Positions 14,936-27,091 of a DNA stretch of 64,000 nucleotides are shown here, piece by piece. The translations under genes and the position numbers were made by a program. Numbering within the stretch: position 1 is the first letter of the stretch; each line of letters begins with the position of its first letter. This DNA comes from Sapria himalayana (taxonomy: Eukaryota > Streptophyta > Magnoliopsida > Malpighiales > Rafflesiaceae): positions 699,669 through 763,668 of the forward strand of contig JAREIK010003007.1 of NCBI GenBank assembly GCA_029783825.1, written 5' to 3'. Below the pieces are notes generated by a model. That model did no database searches and was not told where the DNA came from. It saw only the letters and a list, made by a program, of their open reading frames with translations.

Positions 14936-16555
14936 CTCCTTAAAACTTTCCAAGGAAAAAGTGATTGAAAATTATAAACCTTGTCACTTTTATTAGTGTC
15001 ATAGATGTGAAAAAATTAATTTTGAATTTATAGATTTGTAAATTTTTCTTATTTAATTTTTTTTATACGTAATAATATTTTTATTTTTAATCTTGATTAA
15101 TAAAAAAAAGTATCAAATTATTGTTCAAAATTATTTATTAAAAAAAACAGAAACATATGATAAAATTAAAAAATTTCTAAATATTTATACATTCAAAATT
15201 GTGATTTTTATTTATAAAATAAGTAATAATATTTAATTTTAAAATGAAATTTGTTAATATTTATTTTATCCCTAAGAGAAATAAAAATAAAATGTAAAAA
15301 TAAGGTGATTTAATATAATTATGTGAAAAATTTAATATTATTTTTAACTTAATTATATATATTAATTTATCGCTAGAAAGAGTTGCGCTTCTTCTTCATC
15401 ATGTTCGTCCATTTCCAACAGCTCGGGTTCAAGATCGCGTCTTTGAAATCATTGGCCATATTTGCAGCATCCTGTCTCCATTAAGTTTATAATTGTACTA
15501 TCTCTTCGCTTTCGTTAACCTAATTAATTAATGTGAACGTGTTCCGAGTAATTTATCCATAAACCGCAGTATTATAAATGCATGTTTATATGCACTATTT
15601 TTCGGGAGCAATCGACGAGAACAGCGGAAGAGTTGGGTTGAATTGAGTGATCCTTATTTAAAATTCCTATAGTTTTCCACCGTGATTTTTTTGTTCAAAC
15701 CCGAAGCCAACTTCTCCTTATAAATGCAGATGCTTTGCCAATCTATCACCTTCACCATTCTCATGTTAAGTGCTACTAACAAGTGCAATAAACACGTGTG
15801 TATGTATATTAGAATTAGATCGAATCAAAAGTTGATGCAACCCACATATTTATTAATGCACAATAACTCTTGAGTCACATGTTATCTTGCATCTATTGGA
15901 TCAATTTTTTGATTCTGACCCAGGTACTTTTTTATCTGATTCATATTTTTATTATATTTAACATGTTTCATTTTAAATGTCTACATTGAAGTGGGGAATG
16001 AATAGTTTGATTTATTTTGATGAATTGAAGAGCAATAAAATATTAATTATTTTGTTTTGTTGCATTTTTTTTTCTAAATTTTAGGAGTTATGATTTTTTT
16101 TATTAATTATGTTAATATTAATTTTTATATAGCAACTGTTCAACAAAAATATAAGTAGATAAGGTTGATTCATTGAGAACACCAATGTCACAATGATAAC
16201 TTCAAAAAAAAATAATATCCAACAATAGCATAGGTGACATAAATTGACATCCATGTAATAATTCATTCATAAATCTATTCTTGTTTTTAAAATAAATTTA
16301 ATGTAGTGCACCATTGAGATCAATCATAAATAAATTTATTTATTTTTTCATTTGTACTTCTTTAAAATTATGTTTTTTTATTAATGTTTTACCAGACTTT
16401 ATCATTCTATTAAAATTATGATTATCTTTTGTAAATCTATAAATATGCATTTACTTGTCTCTAACATTTATATATTTTATTATGATTTTTTTTTCTTACA
16501 ATGAAACACATATTAATCCAAATAGAAATAAGATTTTGATTTTTGAATCATACGC
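14936..16555. other. AT-rich non-coding interior of CACTA-1
   Basis: No reading frame or domain is recognised. Base composition becomes less extreme around 15370-15800. A 61-codon minus frame at 16081-16266 has no recognisable content. Confidence 0.6.
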
Positions 16556-16559
16556 TTTG

Positions 16560-17125
16560 GTAGGGTGTTATGCGGGCTGCTGCAACTTTTCGTTGTTATT
16601 CACTTATATCTAATACCGTGGCTATTGATTTCGTATTTTTTGAATCGTGTGCAACTGTTTGGATGGTGGCAGATCAACTTTGGTAGGGATAATAATTTCC
16701 ATCTTGTAAGTGAGCACAAAATGAGAGATTCCAGTTGACTTTTAGGAAGTGGTACAGTAAACCCAGAGCACCTCAGGAAGCTCTTCCACCCATTTACATT
16801 TAGCAGAGTCTAGTTATTTTTTCAAGGTAATCAACATGGTTATGTCGGAGGCCTCAACCTGGTCATTGCTTTGCAGATACCAAGGGGTAAAGTATAAGTT
16901 TTTATTTTCAATTCATGGCAGAAGTCCCGGCAGACTTGGCTTTCAAATTGTCAACCATTATTTGATATAATTGATCTTGGGATGTCGGAGTAGCAGAAGT
17001 CCCAGATAAATCGAGTAACCTTTCTATCTTTGATTGATGAAAAAGTGTCAGCTCTATTCATTTACTAAAATAAACAGTGGCGACCAATAATAGTTTATAT
17101 TTTGGATTGTTCATCTCTTTTTGAA
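16560..17125 (-). pseudogene. Ty3-gypsy integrase core relic
   Basis: On the minus strand a degenerate integrase can be followed across frames. From high to low coordinates I read a KYKLLLVATVYFSK segment, then KVTRFIW, IPRSIISNNG (for the usual IPRSIISDNG), FCHELKIK, YFTPWYLQSNDQVEA (for the usual YSTPRYPQSNGQVEA), LDSAKCKWVEELPEVLWVY and KSTGISHFVLTYKMEIIIPT. This is the order seen in plant gypsy integrases: the catalytic core, then the segment before the C-terminal domain. There are several in-frame stops and at least two frameshifts, and neither LTRs nor reverse transcriptase are visible. It is a dead fragment carried inside CACTA-1. The domain call rests on motif order and is strong. The edges are approximate. 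Confidence 0.85.
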
Positions 17126-18285
17126 GCCATTAAATACACCGCACCGCTATTTAAGTTCAATCACACCATCTTCGCAAACAAGTATCACAACAAGTGCTGC
17201 ATTTGTTGGAAATGTTTTCCTTTGCCAGAGAATATCAATCCACGGTGTCGAGGCCTTTTGTTAGTTTGGCACCGGTCATTTCTGGGATTCCATCTTGAGG
17301 AAATTGGTGATTTGAAAATTCTTATTTCTATCTCTGATTCAATGCAAACTTCTTCTCCAATTTATTTTACTTATGACAATTCGAGTGCTCTCTTGTACCC
17401 TAACATTAAAAATTCTGCCTTGTGAAAATTCTACCTTATGACAAATAGATATATTAAACTTTTGACAATTCTGCCTTATGTCATATTCTTATATTGTAAA
17501 AAACACACAAACATTAAAAATTATAGAACATCAATTGAACTTTGTCCTAAATATACTATTGAGCTTAGCTTGGATATTCTAGAATCTTATAGAATCTTCT
17601 AGATTCAATATTATTGTGGCACTAGACATTGTGTAACTTCCTTATGTCATAATCTTTCTGAATCTTTCCTTCAATGACATATTATATCAATGAAATAAAA
17701 ATTAAATGTTGTAGTAGTCTTGTTTGATATGTTCTTTTTGTAGATATTAAAGGTTATTGATTACATCAAGCTAAATCTCATGGCTTAGTTCATCAGCTAC
17801 CATGTTAGCTTTTTCTAACTTATAATTCAACATGGTAAACTTTTACTATAAACTCCAATAATTGAGCTTTTTTAAGTGATTTTCTAATGTGTTTGAAAAT
17901 AAATTAATTATATATTATTCATGCTCACCAAGAAACGAGAACCTATATGGTCATGTCCCCATGCAAGTAAGTTGTGAATTATAATGATTATTTCTTTTTC
18001 TTGAATTATTATTTGACATTTTATTTACTAACTTTTTTGAGATATTTTGTATGTATTCACTATTATGTTATGCATATTTGAGTATTTTTTATAGAGATTT
18101 TAATAAATATATATTTTGAGCAAATTTGTTGAATATTAGTGAAATTCGAGTTATCTTTAGTGACATTTGTAGACTTGATGGAGTGAAGACATTTCCCATT
18201 ATATGAGAGAATTACCTAATTTCTTTCTTTTATGCTTGGATTTTTGAAAACATTGTAAACTTTCATTTGCTCTCCAATTATTACT
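17126..18285. other. Non-coding stretch between two integrase relics
   Basis: An open + frame of about 107 codons at 17102-17425 lacks an ATG start and matches nothing I recognise. It overlaps the edge of the gypsy relic on the other strand. The remainder is AT-rich and shows no gene. Confidence 0.5.
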
Positions 18286-18289
18286 TTTT

Positions 18290-19150
18290 GGCTTCTTTCA
18301 ACTCTAGACTTCAATTGGAGTGGGATGCATTAAGATTGTGGTTGGACTTCTATTTAATAATTAATAGAAGTGTCGATACATTCGCTTATAAGTATATTGG
18401 AAGACTCTTTTGAGGTATCATGGGCCTAGGAAAGCATTATTATCACATGATTCTTCTTCTTTACAACATCATCATTATAGTGTGAAATTAATGGAGTTGT
18501 GAATTATCTTTGAATTCATTTTTATTCACAATAGAAGAGAAAATGCTTAGAGAATGACTCTTTCCATTTGTCACTTTTAACTTTTAAGTACTTTTATTAT
18601 ATTTTAGAGTATCTTTCAATTATGTTTTGAAACTTCTTAGATATTAAGTATACTTTAGATTTTTATATAATAAAGTAAACTCACATCATTCTTAAATAAC
18701 CATGTACAAACAATATGAAATAGTTATTGTTCGTATAGAATAATACAAACATTTGTCCACAAATATATAAGTGAACCAAGTTAAAGAATATAATGGTACG
18801 TCTTATCAACCCCTTTTGGGAATGATTCAATTGATTATTTACCCTTAGCATATTCACCACAATCAATATTTTATAGTTCAATATTAAGGGACTACCCATT
18901 CACCAAATTGCTTTGACTATGAAGCTTAAAGTGTTTATAATTCATGTTTCTAAACCTTATGTGCCATAAGTTAGATTATATTACTTCATGCAAGTTCAAT
19001 GTAGAATCAATTCTTGAGTTGAGGCTGATAGAGATGTTACAATTTTAGGACATCTTCACCTTCCAAAGTATACTTCTTGATTCCTTATCACATATAGTAT
19101 AGTTATTCTCTTAATGTATCAATTTATAATCCTTCTATATTAATTGGATA
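18290..19150 (-). pseudogene. Ty1-copia pol relic (GAG-pre-integrase to integrase core)
   Basis: Reading the minus strand from about 19100 downward, LWHIRFRNMNYKHFK and SNLVNG match the copia GAG-pre-integrase pattern. These are followed by YAKGK, SFPKG, then LVHLYICGQM (copia L.HSDICGPM), NNNYFILFVHGYLRMM-stop-VYFI (the usual NYFILFVDDYSRMTWVYFL), FKKFQNIIE, and IQR-stop-FTTPL, the region before the conserved PQQNGVVER. A weak continuation (ECIDTSINY, then PLQLK) reaches about 18300. Stops and frame changes are frequent, so it is non-functional. It has the same strand and the same protein domain as the gypsy relic 1.2 kb away, but belongs to the other LTR superfamily. I see no LTRs. Confidence 0.8.
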
Positions 19151-20600
19151 ATTAATAGTATAGTTAGACTATTTATAGATGCTTTATTTTTTTATAGTTA
19201 AAATATTGAGGTTTCGAATTATACAATAAAACTTTATCAACATAGCTATTCTTCTTACATATATTACAGCTACAAGAAGAGTAAACATCATCTACTAATA
19301 AAAAATTTAAACATCTTTAGAATAAATGTGAAGCTCTGATTAAAAAGTAGCATCAAATAAGTTTTGGAAATGTCTCATTAGTCTTTGCTCAAATAATTTG
19401 AGTGAGTTTTTTGATGCTCAAATAATTAGCATCAAATGCCCTTGGATTCATGTTTAGATTTAATTCAGAGTAAAACTAGGGGTGAAAATGTAAATTTTTT
19501 GTTTCCTTCTCTTCATTTTTATTGATTTCTTTTGTACTTGGATGTAGAGGTTGCAGAATCATATCATATTAGAAAGTTAATTTCATGGATGCTTTCTTCT
19601 CCATCGCATTTCTGCCTTTTAGAGGATTTGTTTCATTTTCACTTCCCCCAATACTAGCTTGAATTTGATCTTCACTTGTTCTCGAAAGATAGAAATTGTA
19701 GTCAATTACTCTTGTCATCAGTTTCTACATGGCTTTGATTTACAAACTGTGGAAAGTGGAGTTGTACATGGCTTATGCATCATATTTTCGGCATCATGTT
19801 TAGTGTTGCAATTTTGTGAAGTTTAATTAGTTATATTTCCATCATTCTATGCAGATTTTGTGATGCTGGTGCGGGTTTTATCGGTGATTTTTCCTTAGTT
19901 GAGTTATTTGCTCCCTATTTTCAGGCTACAATTCTGCCACAGAGTTATAATGATTTCTTTTCCATTTCCCATTTTTAGGCTCAGTCTCCTATTCATCTTG
20001 CAAGGTCCTATTTGCTAATTACAAGAGATAAAGATGGGAAATTCTTTTTGTTGGCTTTCAGCAGGTTATTATCCATTCTTTTTTTTATCTCGTGTCATTT
20101 TTATACATTTTATTCTATTTGTTCTCTCGTCCTCTGTTTATCAGACAGTGACAGTATGGAAAAAAATGAGGCTATATTTCATAAAAATGTGTGCTCTATA
20201 GTCATGCTATTTCAAAATCAATTAGCCTAAGGAATTAGAGATATTAAATGTCATATCTATAAAATGACTTTTATCATATTTTTCTTTAATTTAAAGTATA
20301 ATTAAATGATATTTTTTTGTTTAAATATTTTTTTCTATGAATCTAACTTCTTTGAAAAATAATTTCTCAATTTTAAATTTTATTTATTTTGCATGTGTTA
20401 ACAAATTCAACAATATTACAAAAAATAATGCTCATCTCTTCTATCTTATATCAGACATGCATTTAAATATTTTTTTAAATTGATTTTTTAATTTTCTTTT
20501 AACAGATAAAATAGAGGTTGCTCAAGGAATAACATTGGCATGTTGATGAGTTCTTCCATTTGAAGTGTGATATCTATTAGAATTAATTTTTTCTTTAAAA
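19151..20600. other. Region upstream of the CACTA-1 transposase frame
   Basis: Non-coding sequence with pyrimidine-rich and T-rich stretches. Its position just before the transposase start suggests leader, promoter or first intron, but no splice site or promoter motif can be fixed. A 72-codon + frame at 20012-20230 has no recognisable content. Confidence 0.45.
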
Positions 20601-22366
20601 ATGGATCGTTCATGGATCTCAAAGGATAGAAGATCGAAGGAATATGAAGATGGAGTTGAATGCTTTGTTGCATTTGCAATACAAAATTCTGCAAATAAAA
20701 CCTCCATTAAATGTGCATGCTTACAATGTGATAATATGATTTTCAATACTCCTCAAATGATTCGAGATCATTTGTTTTTCTTTGGAATTGATCAGAGTTA
20801 CAATACATGATATTGGCATGGAGAGGTAGCTCCAACTGGCCCACCTTCCATAAGAGCAGAACATTATGATAGACTTTAATTTGATGATCAACGTAGTACA
20901 ATAGAAATGGTTCAAGCTGTACATGAGGATTGTCAATATGATCCTCAATTGTTTGCAAGATTACTACAAGATACAGAAAAACTATTATATCCTGATTGTA
21001 TAAACTTTACAAGAATGTCAGCCTTGATCAAATTATACAACTTGAAAGCACGTTTTGTGTGGTCTGATAATAGTTTTCAGAGCTTTTACAAATTCTTGGA
21101 GAAATTTTGCCTTTAAATAATGAATTGCCTTTGTCGATGTATAAAGCAAAAAAGACATTAATTTTTTTGGGAATGGAATATGAGAAAATCCATGCGTGCC
21201 CAAATGATTGTGTTCTTTATCGGAAGGAGTTGAAAGATGCATCATTATGTGCTACCTGTGGAACTTTTAGGTGGAAGACAGATAACACTGGAACTAAGAG
21301 GAGAAAAGGAGTTCCTACGAAAGTATTGTGGTATTTTCCTCCAATTCCAAGATTTAGAAGAATTTTTCATTCGTCAAAAATTGCAAAAGAGCTCATATGG
21401 CATTTCGAAGAAAGAAATTTTGATGGGAAAATACGTCATCCATCAGATTCAGCATCATGGAACCAAGTTGATCACAGATGGCCTGAGTTTTCAAAAGAAC
21501 CTAGAAACCTGAGACTTGCAATTTTTGCAGATGGCATAAATCCTCACAGTTCATTTAATAGCTAATATAGTTGTTGGCCCATTCTCATGATAATTTACAA
21601 CCTTCCTCCATGGTTGTGCATGAAAAGAAAATTTATGATGTTATCTTTATTAATTTCAGGTCCACGCCAACCTGGCAATGACATTGATGTCTATTTAGCA
21701 CTGCTAATAGAAGATCTTAAAACATTGTGGGAGGTCGGAGTTCAAGTTTACGATGCACATAAACAAGAAATCTTTACTTTAAAAGTCATTCTTTTATGGA
21801 CAATAAATGATTTTCTTGCATATGGAAACATGTCATGATGCAAAGTTAAAGGATATTATGGGGGTCCAATATGTAGAGAAGAAACATATTCTTGTAGGTT
21901 AAAGCATGGAAACAAGAACTCCTATACTGGACTAAGACGATTTCTTCCAAGAAATCATCCTTATAGGAAACAAAAGAAAGTATTTGATGGAAAACAAGAG
22001 TTGGGATCACCTCCAAAAATATTGACTGGCGAGGAAATATTAAAAAAAATCAATAGAATTTTCAATTCTTGGGGGAAAAAAGGGTTATTCTGGGAAAATT
22101 TGAAATCAACAATACTACTTGTTGGAAAAAGAAGTTAATTTTCTTTGATCTTGATTATTGGAAATATCTTCATGTTTGTCATAATTTAGATGTAATGCAT
22201 ATTGAGAAAAATGTTTGTGAAAGTATTATTGGTACCTTACTCAACAGTGCAGGTAAGACAAAGGATGAGCTTAATACTCGCTTGGATCTTGTAGATATGG
22301 GCTTAAGGAGCGAATTGGCACTAGTGTTTGATTCGAAGAGAACATATCTTGTGGACAAAAATCATA
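20601..22366 (+). pseudogene. CACTA-1 tnp2-type transposase, truncated and frameshifted
   Basis: This is the transposase of an En/Spm element, which would bind the element ends and cut and paste the DNA in the nucleus. ATG at 20601 opens MDRSWISKDRRSKEYEDGV, the start of the transposase-associated domain, which continues with a C..C cluster (CACLQCDN) and ends at YWHGE after one in-frame TGA in YNT-stop-YWHGE. After a frameshift near 21110 follow KIHACPNDCVLYRKE and CGTFRW, then RHPSDS, then the tnp2 core with YNLPPWLCMKRKFMMLSLL, IDVYLALLIEDLKTLWEVG and LLWTINDFLAY. A last frame gives NLDVMHIEKNVCESIIGT, a hallmark of the family. Sequence after about 22366 is satellite-like, so the end of tnp2 and all of DUF4218/DUF4216 are absent. 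At least three stops and two frameshifts make it non-functional. Confidence 0.92.
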
Positions 22367-22654
22367 TAGATATATAGATACGTATCTATCTATATATTGT
22401 TTTTCTTTTTATTGGTCTATCTATAATAGGCCAATAATTCACTCATATTTATCAGTATATCTCATAGGCAAAGAGACACATGATCTTTAAATATCATTAT
22501 ATCATTATAATATTAGTCTCTTACTATCAGTATTTGATACATATATTGCAGTAAGATAGACAGATGTATATGATTTAAAAATAATAGTTAGACATGTAGT
22601 AAAATAGCTAGATATGCATCGTCTATTTAGACTAATAGACGGTGCAATTATTTC
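22367..22654. other. Junction segment between broken CACTA-1 and GATA array
   Basis: About 290 bases mixing a few TATC units (22384-22395), unique AT-rich sequence and a few GATA-like units. It holds a hairpin at 22615-22646 with 13-bp arms that differ at one position (TGCATCGTCTATT and AATAGACGGTGCA). A smaller inverted pair, TATTGG/CCAATA, lies at 22410-22436. No gene is seen. This is where the array changes strand. Confidence 0.6.
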
Positions 22655-22679
22655 ATTTATATAAATCTATCTATATATC

Positions 22680-22731
<52 letters not shown>

Positions 22732-22746
22732 TAGATTTATATAAAT
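22655..22746. repeat. 92-bp palindrome with TA core at array strand switch
   Basis: Perfect 16-bp arms, ATTTATATAAATCTAT at 22655-22670 and its reverse complement at 22731-22746, enclose TA-rich sequence that is itself nearly palindromic (ACAT...ATGT). To the left the last satellite units read TATC. To the right they read GATA. Confidence 0.9.
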
Positions 22747-25393
22747 ATAAATAGATAGATTGATTGATATAAAGATACACATATAGACATAAAGAAAGAT
22801 CTCCAATATATAGATAGATAGATATATAAATAGATAGATAGATACCCACACAGACAAACAGATAGATAGATAGATAGACAAAAATATAGATAAACACATT
22901 GATATGTAGAGAGATGGACATAAAGACAGATAGATAGATAGATAGCAAGATTATCAAATAGATAGACAGATAGATATATGACAAATAGATATATATATAT
23001 AGATAGATAGGTAGATAAATAAATAAGTAGATAGATAGTTAAATAGATAGAATATAGATAAATAGATAGTTACATACATAGATAGATAGATAGATAGAAA
23101 GATATATAGATAGATACATAAATAGATACATATAAATATAGAGATAGACATGTAGACTAATACATAGATAGCCGAATAAACATATAGACAGATAGAGAGA
23201 TATAAAAATAGAAAGATAGATAGATAGAGTGATAAATATATAGATTGATAGATAGATAGATGGATAGATAAAAAGATAGATAGTTTAACATATATGTAGA
23301 TATATAGATAGACTGATTGAAGGATATATAGAAAGATAATTTGATAGTTAGATAGATAGAAAGATAGATAGTCAAATAGAAAGATATATTGACAAAAAAG
23401 AATATTGAAAGATATACTAATTGACAAATAGCTAGATGGATAGATAGATACAATGATTGATACATATACAAATAGACATATAGATAGATAGATAGGCACA
23501 TAGATATATAAGAGATAAACAAATAAAAAGATAGGTGTATACATAAATAGATAGATAACCACAAATACATATAGACATATAGATTGTTAGATATATCAAA
23601 AGTTAAATTGATAGACAAAGAGGAAAATAGTCAAATAAAATGATAGACAAATAGATAAATAGAATGGTAGACAGATGGATAGATTGACAAATAGATAGAT
23701 AGATAAATATACATATAAATAGATATACAAACATAAAAAAATAGATAGTATACAAATAAATAAATAGATAAACATATAGATTGAAAGTTTGATAGACAAA
23801 TTGATAGAGAGATTGATAAACAGACATATAGACAAATATTTTTAAACTTAGATAGACATATAGATATACTTATAGAAAGGCATGTAAATAAAAAATATAT
23901 AATCAAATTGATAGACATATACATATATAGATAGACAAAATAAAGATAGATAGACAAAAATAAAGATAGATAGACAAAAAATAAATAGACAGGTAGATAG
24001 ATATATAAATAGATAGTTAGAGAGATAGATAGCTAGATAGATATAAAAAAAGATAGATACATGGATAGATAGATAGATCGACAGATAGATAGACAAATAG
24101 ATATATAAATAGATAGATAGATATATAGTCTAATAAATAGATAGATAGATAGACTGATAGATAGTCTAATAGATAGATAGATAGATAGACTAATAGATAG
24201 ACAGATAGTTAGATCGATAGATAGGCAGATAAATAGTTAGATAGATATACAAATAAATAGATATACAAATAGATAGATCATTATAGATATAGATATATAG
24301 ATATATATAAAAATAGATAGATGCATATATAGATATATTGATAGACAGATTGATAGAATTATAGATAAACAAATTGATAGACTGATAGATACATAAATTG
24401 ATATATAGATAGACATAAAGGTAGACAGATAGAAAAATAGATAGATCAAAATATTATTTGTCATACATATAGATAGATAGGTAGACAGATAGATAGAAAT
24501 ATAGATAGAGAGATAGATAAACAAATAGAAAGATATATAGAAACATAGATAGATAGATAGATTAATTGATAAATAGACAAATAGATAGACACATGAATAG
24601 ATAAAAAGATTTATAGATAGATAAATAGATAGATAGATAGCCAAGTAGATATATATGTAATTATATAGATAAATTGATAGAAAATAGATAGATAAATAAA
24701 TAGACAGATCGTAGACAAATATAGATATAGTTAGATATATCGAAAAATAGATAGATAGATAGAATGACCAATATATAGACAAATAGATGTACAGACAGAC
24801 ATATAGATAGATATATAAATTGATAAACAAATTGATTGATAGATAGATTGAAATATAGATAGATTAATTGATTGAATAACATACACATAAATAGATATAT
24901 AGCTACATAAACAAATTGATAGACAGATAGATAGATAGATAAACAAATAAAAAGGCAAATAGAAAGACTAATTGTAAGATAGATTGATTGATATATTGAA
25001 AAATAAATAGGAAGATAGATAGATAAAAAGATAAATATATATAAAGATAAAAGACTAATTGATAGAATGATAGATTAATAGATAGATATATAGAAAGATA
25101 TACAAATAGATATACAAAAATATAAACATAGATAAATAAATAGATATATTGAAATATAATTAATCAGACATATAGATATATAGTTAGATAGACATATAGA
25201 TAGACATATAGATAGATAGATCTATAGACAGATAGACAGATGGACAAATAGATAGATAGACATATAGATAGACAGATAGATAGATAGACAGAAATATCAA
25301 CATATAGATAAATATATAGATAGACAAAAATATATATAGATAGATAGACAGAAAGATTGACAAAAAGATTGATTGTTAAAGAGATAGATAGAT

Positions 25394-25424
<31 letters not shown>

Positions 25425-25709
25425 GAAAGATAGATATATTGATAGATACAAATATTATAGACAGATTGATAGAGATTGATAGGCAAATTAATAGGCACAT
25501 AGATAGACAGGCAGACAAACAGATAGATAGAAAAAATATAATTAGATAGATAGACATATAGATAGACAAACATATAGATTTATAGATAGATATATAGAAT
25601 ATAAGACAGATGCATAGATAGATATATAGATAAATAGATAGATAGATAATTAGAATGATGGACTGATCGATAGTTAGATAAACAGATAGATAGATAGAAG
25701 ATAAACATA
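22747..25709 (-). repeat. GATA tetranucleotide satellite, middle-left block
   Basis: Degenerate GATA/GACA/AATA units on the + strand, the reverse complement of the left block. Open frames appear only on the minus strand for the same compositional reason. A TA tract lies at about 25400-25423. The block ends where CACTA-2 begins. Confidence 0.95.
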
Positions 25710-25710
25710 T

Positions 25711-26150
25711 AATATCAAGAAAAATCCAATATATATACGGACAATTCCCTGGCTAAATGGGCATTTTCCATCCTCAAATCGGATATAGAGATGTATTAAT
25801 GACGGAACTGTTACTAATCTAAAGTGCTCATCGCAAAATTTTGTGAGAGAAAGTGTTCCTAGCTAATAATTTTGCGACGGAAAAATTCCTAGCTAAAAAT
25901 AATAATTTTCCTAGCAATATTACCAAGCTAAATGAGAGTTTTCGTCGCTAAACAAATTTAACGACGAAAGCTTTCCCTAATTAAAGTGCTCATCACTAAA
26001 TATTAGAGACAGAAATAGTTCCTAGTAAAATAAATTTAGGGATGGAAAAAATCCCTTGCTAAAATAAGGATTTTCCTTGCTAAATTAGCAAGGGAAAATT
26101 CCCTTGCTAAATTACCTAGGAAATTGTCCCTAGCTATTTTAATTTGAAAA
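25711..26150 (-). repeat. CACTA-2 left subterminal repeat region
   Basis: Repeated short motifs CCTAGCTAA, CCTTGCTAAA, GCTCATC(G/A)C and GACGGAA in both orientations. These match the motifs of the right end at 44930-45560 and mark this as the second end of the same element. The CACTA bases themselves are lost. Confidence 0.85.
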
Positions 26151-26339
26151 CTATTTTCAGAATTTAATTTATGTTAATATTTTTTAATTAAATAATTTAA
26201 TATTTTTATATAAAATTGAATAAAAATAGAAACTATAAATGATAATTTATAATTAAAAAATTATTTAATAACTTATTATAATACAATTATATACATAATT
26301 AAAACAAAAAAAAAACAAAATCTTATTATATCTTATTCA

Positions 26340-26530
26340 TCAACGTATATACCAATAGTGCATAAAGTATAATCTATCCATGCATTGACATTACGTTCTC
26401 TGTCTCTTCTCCTCTGATCACCAACTTTCTGCTGTAACAAAGCTGTCCGAGTCATGGTACATCATGTCTAGTGAAAAATCCCTTCACTTATACAAGCTTC
26501 ATCTGGGGAAAAATGCAGTACCATATCTGT
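26340..26530 (-). other. Conserved minus-strand segment, module copy 1 (possible last exon)
   Basis: On the minus strand TTTTTTACAG, a good splice acceptor, is followed by a segment reading FSPDEACISEGIFH, two stops, then LLQQKVGDQRRRDRERNVNA and a stop after GIYVDE. The same segment occurs in copy 2 with a TTTTTATAG acceptor. Conservation of sequence and acceptor suggests a former exon or structured transcript end. I do not recognise the product. Confidence 0.4.
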
Positions 26531-26787
26531 AAAAAATTTAAATCTCTCAATCAAATCAAAATAAATAAATAAAAGTTAAGTTTTGATAAATATATAATTT
26601 TGTGGAATAATTTTACATATATACTAGCATTTCACTCGTACATATATTATTGCTGTATTTGTATATATAAACTAAAGTATTATGTGCACATATATACTGA
26701 GTACATATATACTTAGTATATATGTACATAAAATACTGTAGTATTATAAGTATGTATATACTAAGTATATATGTACGTATAGACAAC

Positions 26788-27091
26788 ATTTGTTGTTGTT
26801 GCTACTGCGGTCATTGCCGCTGCCACTCCTGCCACTGCTATCGCTGCCACTACCACTACTACTGCCGTCTCAGTTGCTGCCGCTACTATCACTATCGCCG
26901 CTACTACCGCTGCCGCCGCTATCATTGCCACCTCCACTGATGACGTCGCCACTACTACCGCTGCCCCTGCCAGAGTTGTTGCCACTGCCATCACTACCAC
27001 CATTGCTACCGCTGCCACTGCTAATAATAAAAGTAGGGTGGGTGATGATGCTCAACTAATGAACTTGAAATTGAGTGAGTATTCTATGAGG
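26788..27091 (+). other. GC-rich Ala/Thr/Val/Ile-coding triplet tract, copy 1
   Basis: From about 26790 to 27030 the + strand is an imperfect trinucleotide run of GCC, GCT, ACT, ACC, GTC and ATC codons, unlike the AT-rich surroundings. Read in the frame shared with copy 2, it encodes Ala/Thr/Val/Ile and then a non-repetitive tail NNKSRVGDDAQLMNLKLSE before a stop at 27095. The tail is preserved in copy 2. Other frames of the tract look Leu/Pro-rich or Cys/His-rich only because of triplet composition. Confidence 0.5.

Larger units (their letters stand above)
14633..22366 (+). mobile_element. CACTA-1: En/Spm-type transposon, truncated at its 3' end
   Basis: The element begins with CACTACAACAAAACAGC at 14633, directly against the TATC array, the usual terminus of plant CACTA elements. 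Subterminal TGACAC/GTGTCA repeats follow to about 14935. A transposase pseudogene of tnp2 type lies on the + strand at 20601-22366. The reading frame stops in mid-domain at about 22366, where satellite-like sequence begins, and no matching inverted TAGTG end is found nearby, so the right end and the rest of the gene are missing. The roughly 5.6-kb stretch between the terminus and the transposase holds integrase relics from gypsy and copia retrotransposons. The TATC array on the left is not resumed in the same orientation on the right, so the right edge is a rearrangement breakpoint rather than a transposon end. Confidence 0.85.

Noticed and set aside
17102..17425. A 107-codon + strand frame as a gene
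   Set aside because: It has no ATG at its start and no recognisable domain, and it overlaps the gypsy integrase relic on the other strand.
26722..26940. Cys/His/Tyr-rich small frame resembling a metal-binding protein
   Set aside because: It is a shifted frame of the GCC/ACT triplet tract. The Cys and His residues come from repeat phase, and the frame is not kept in the second module copy.
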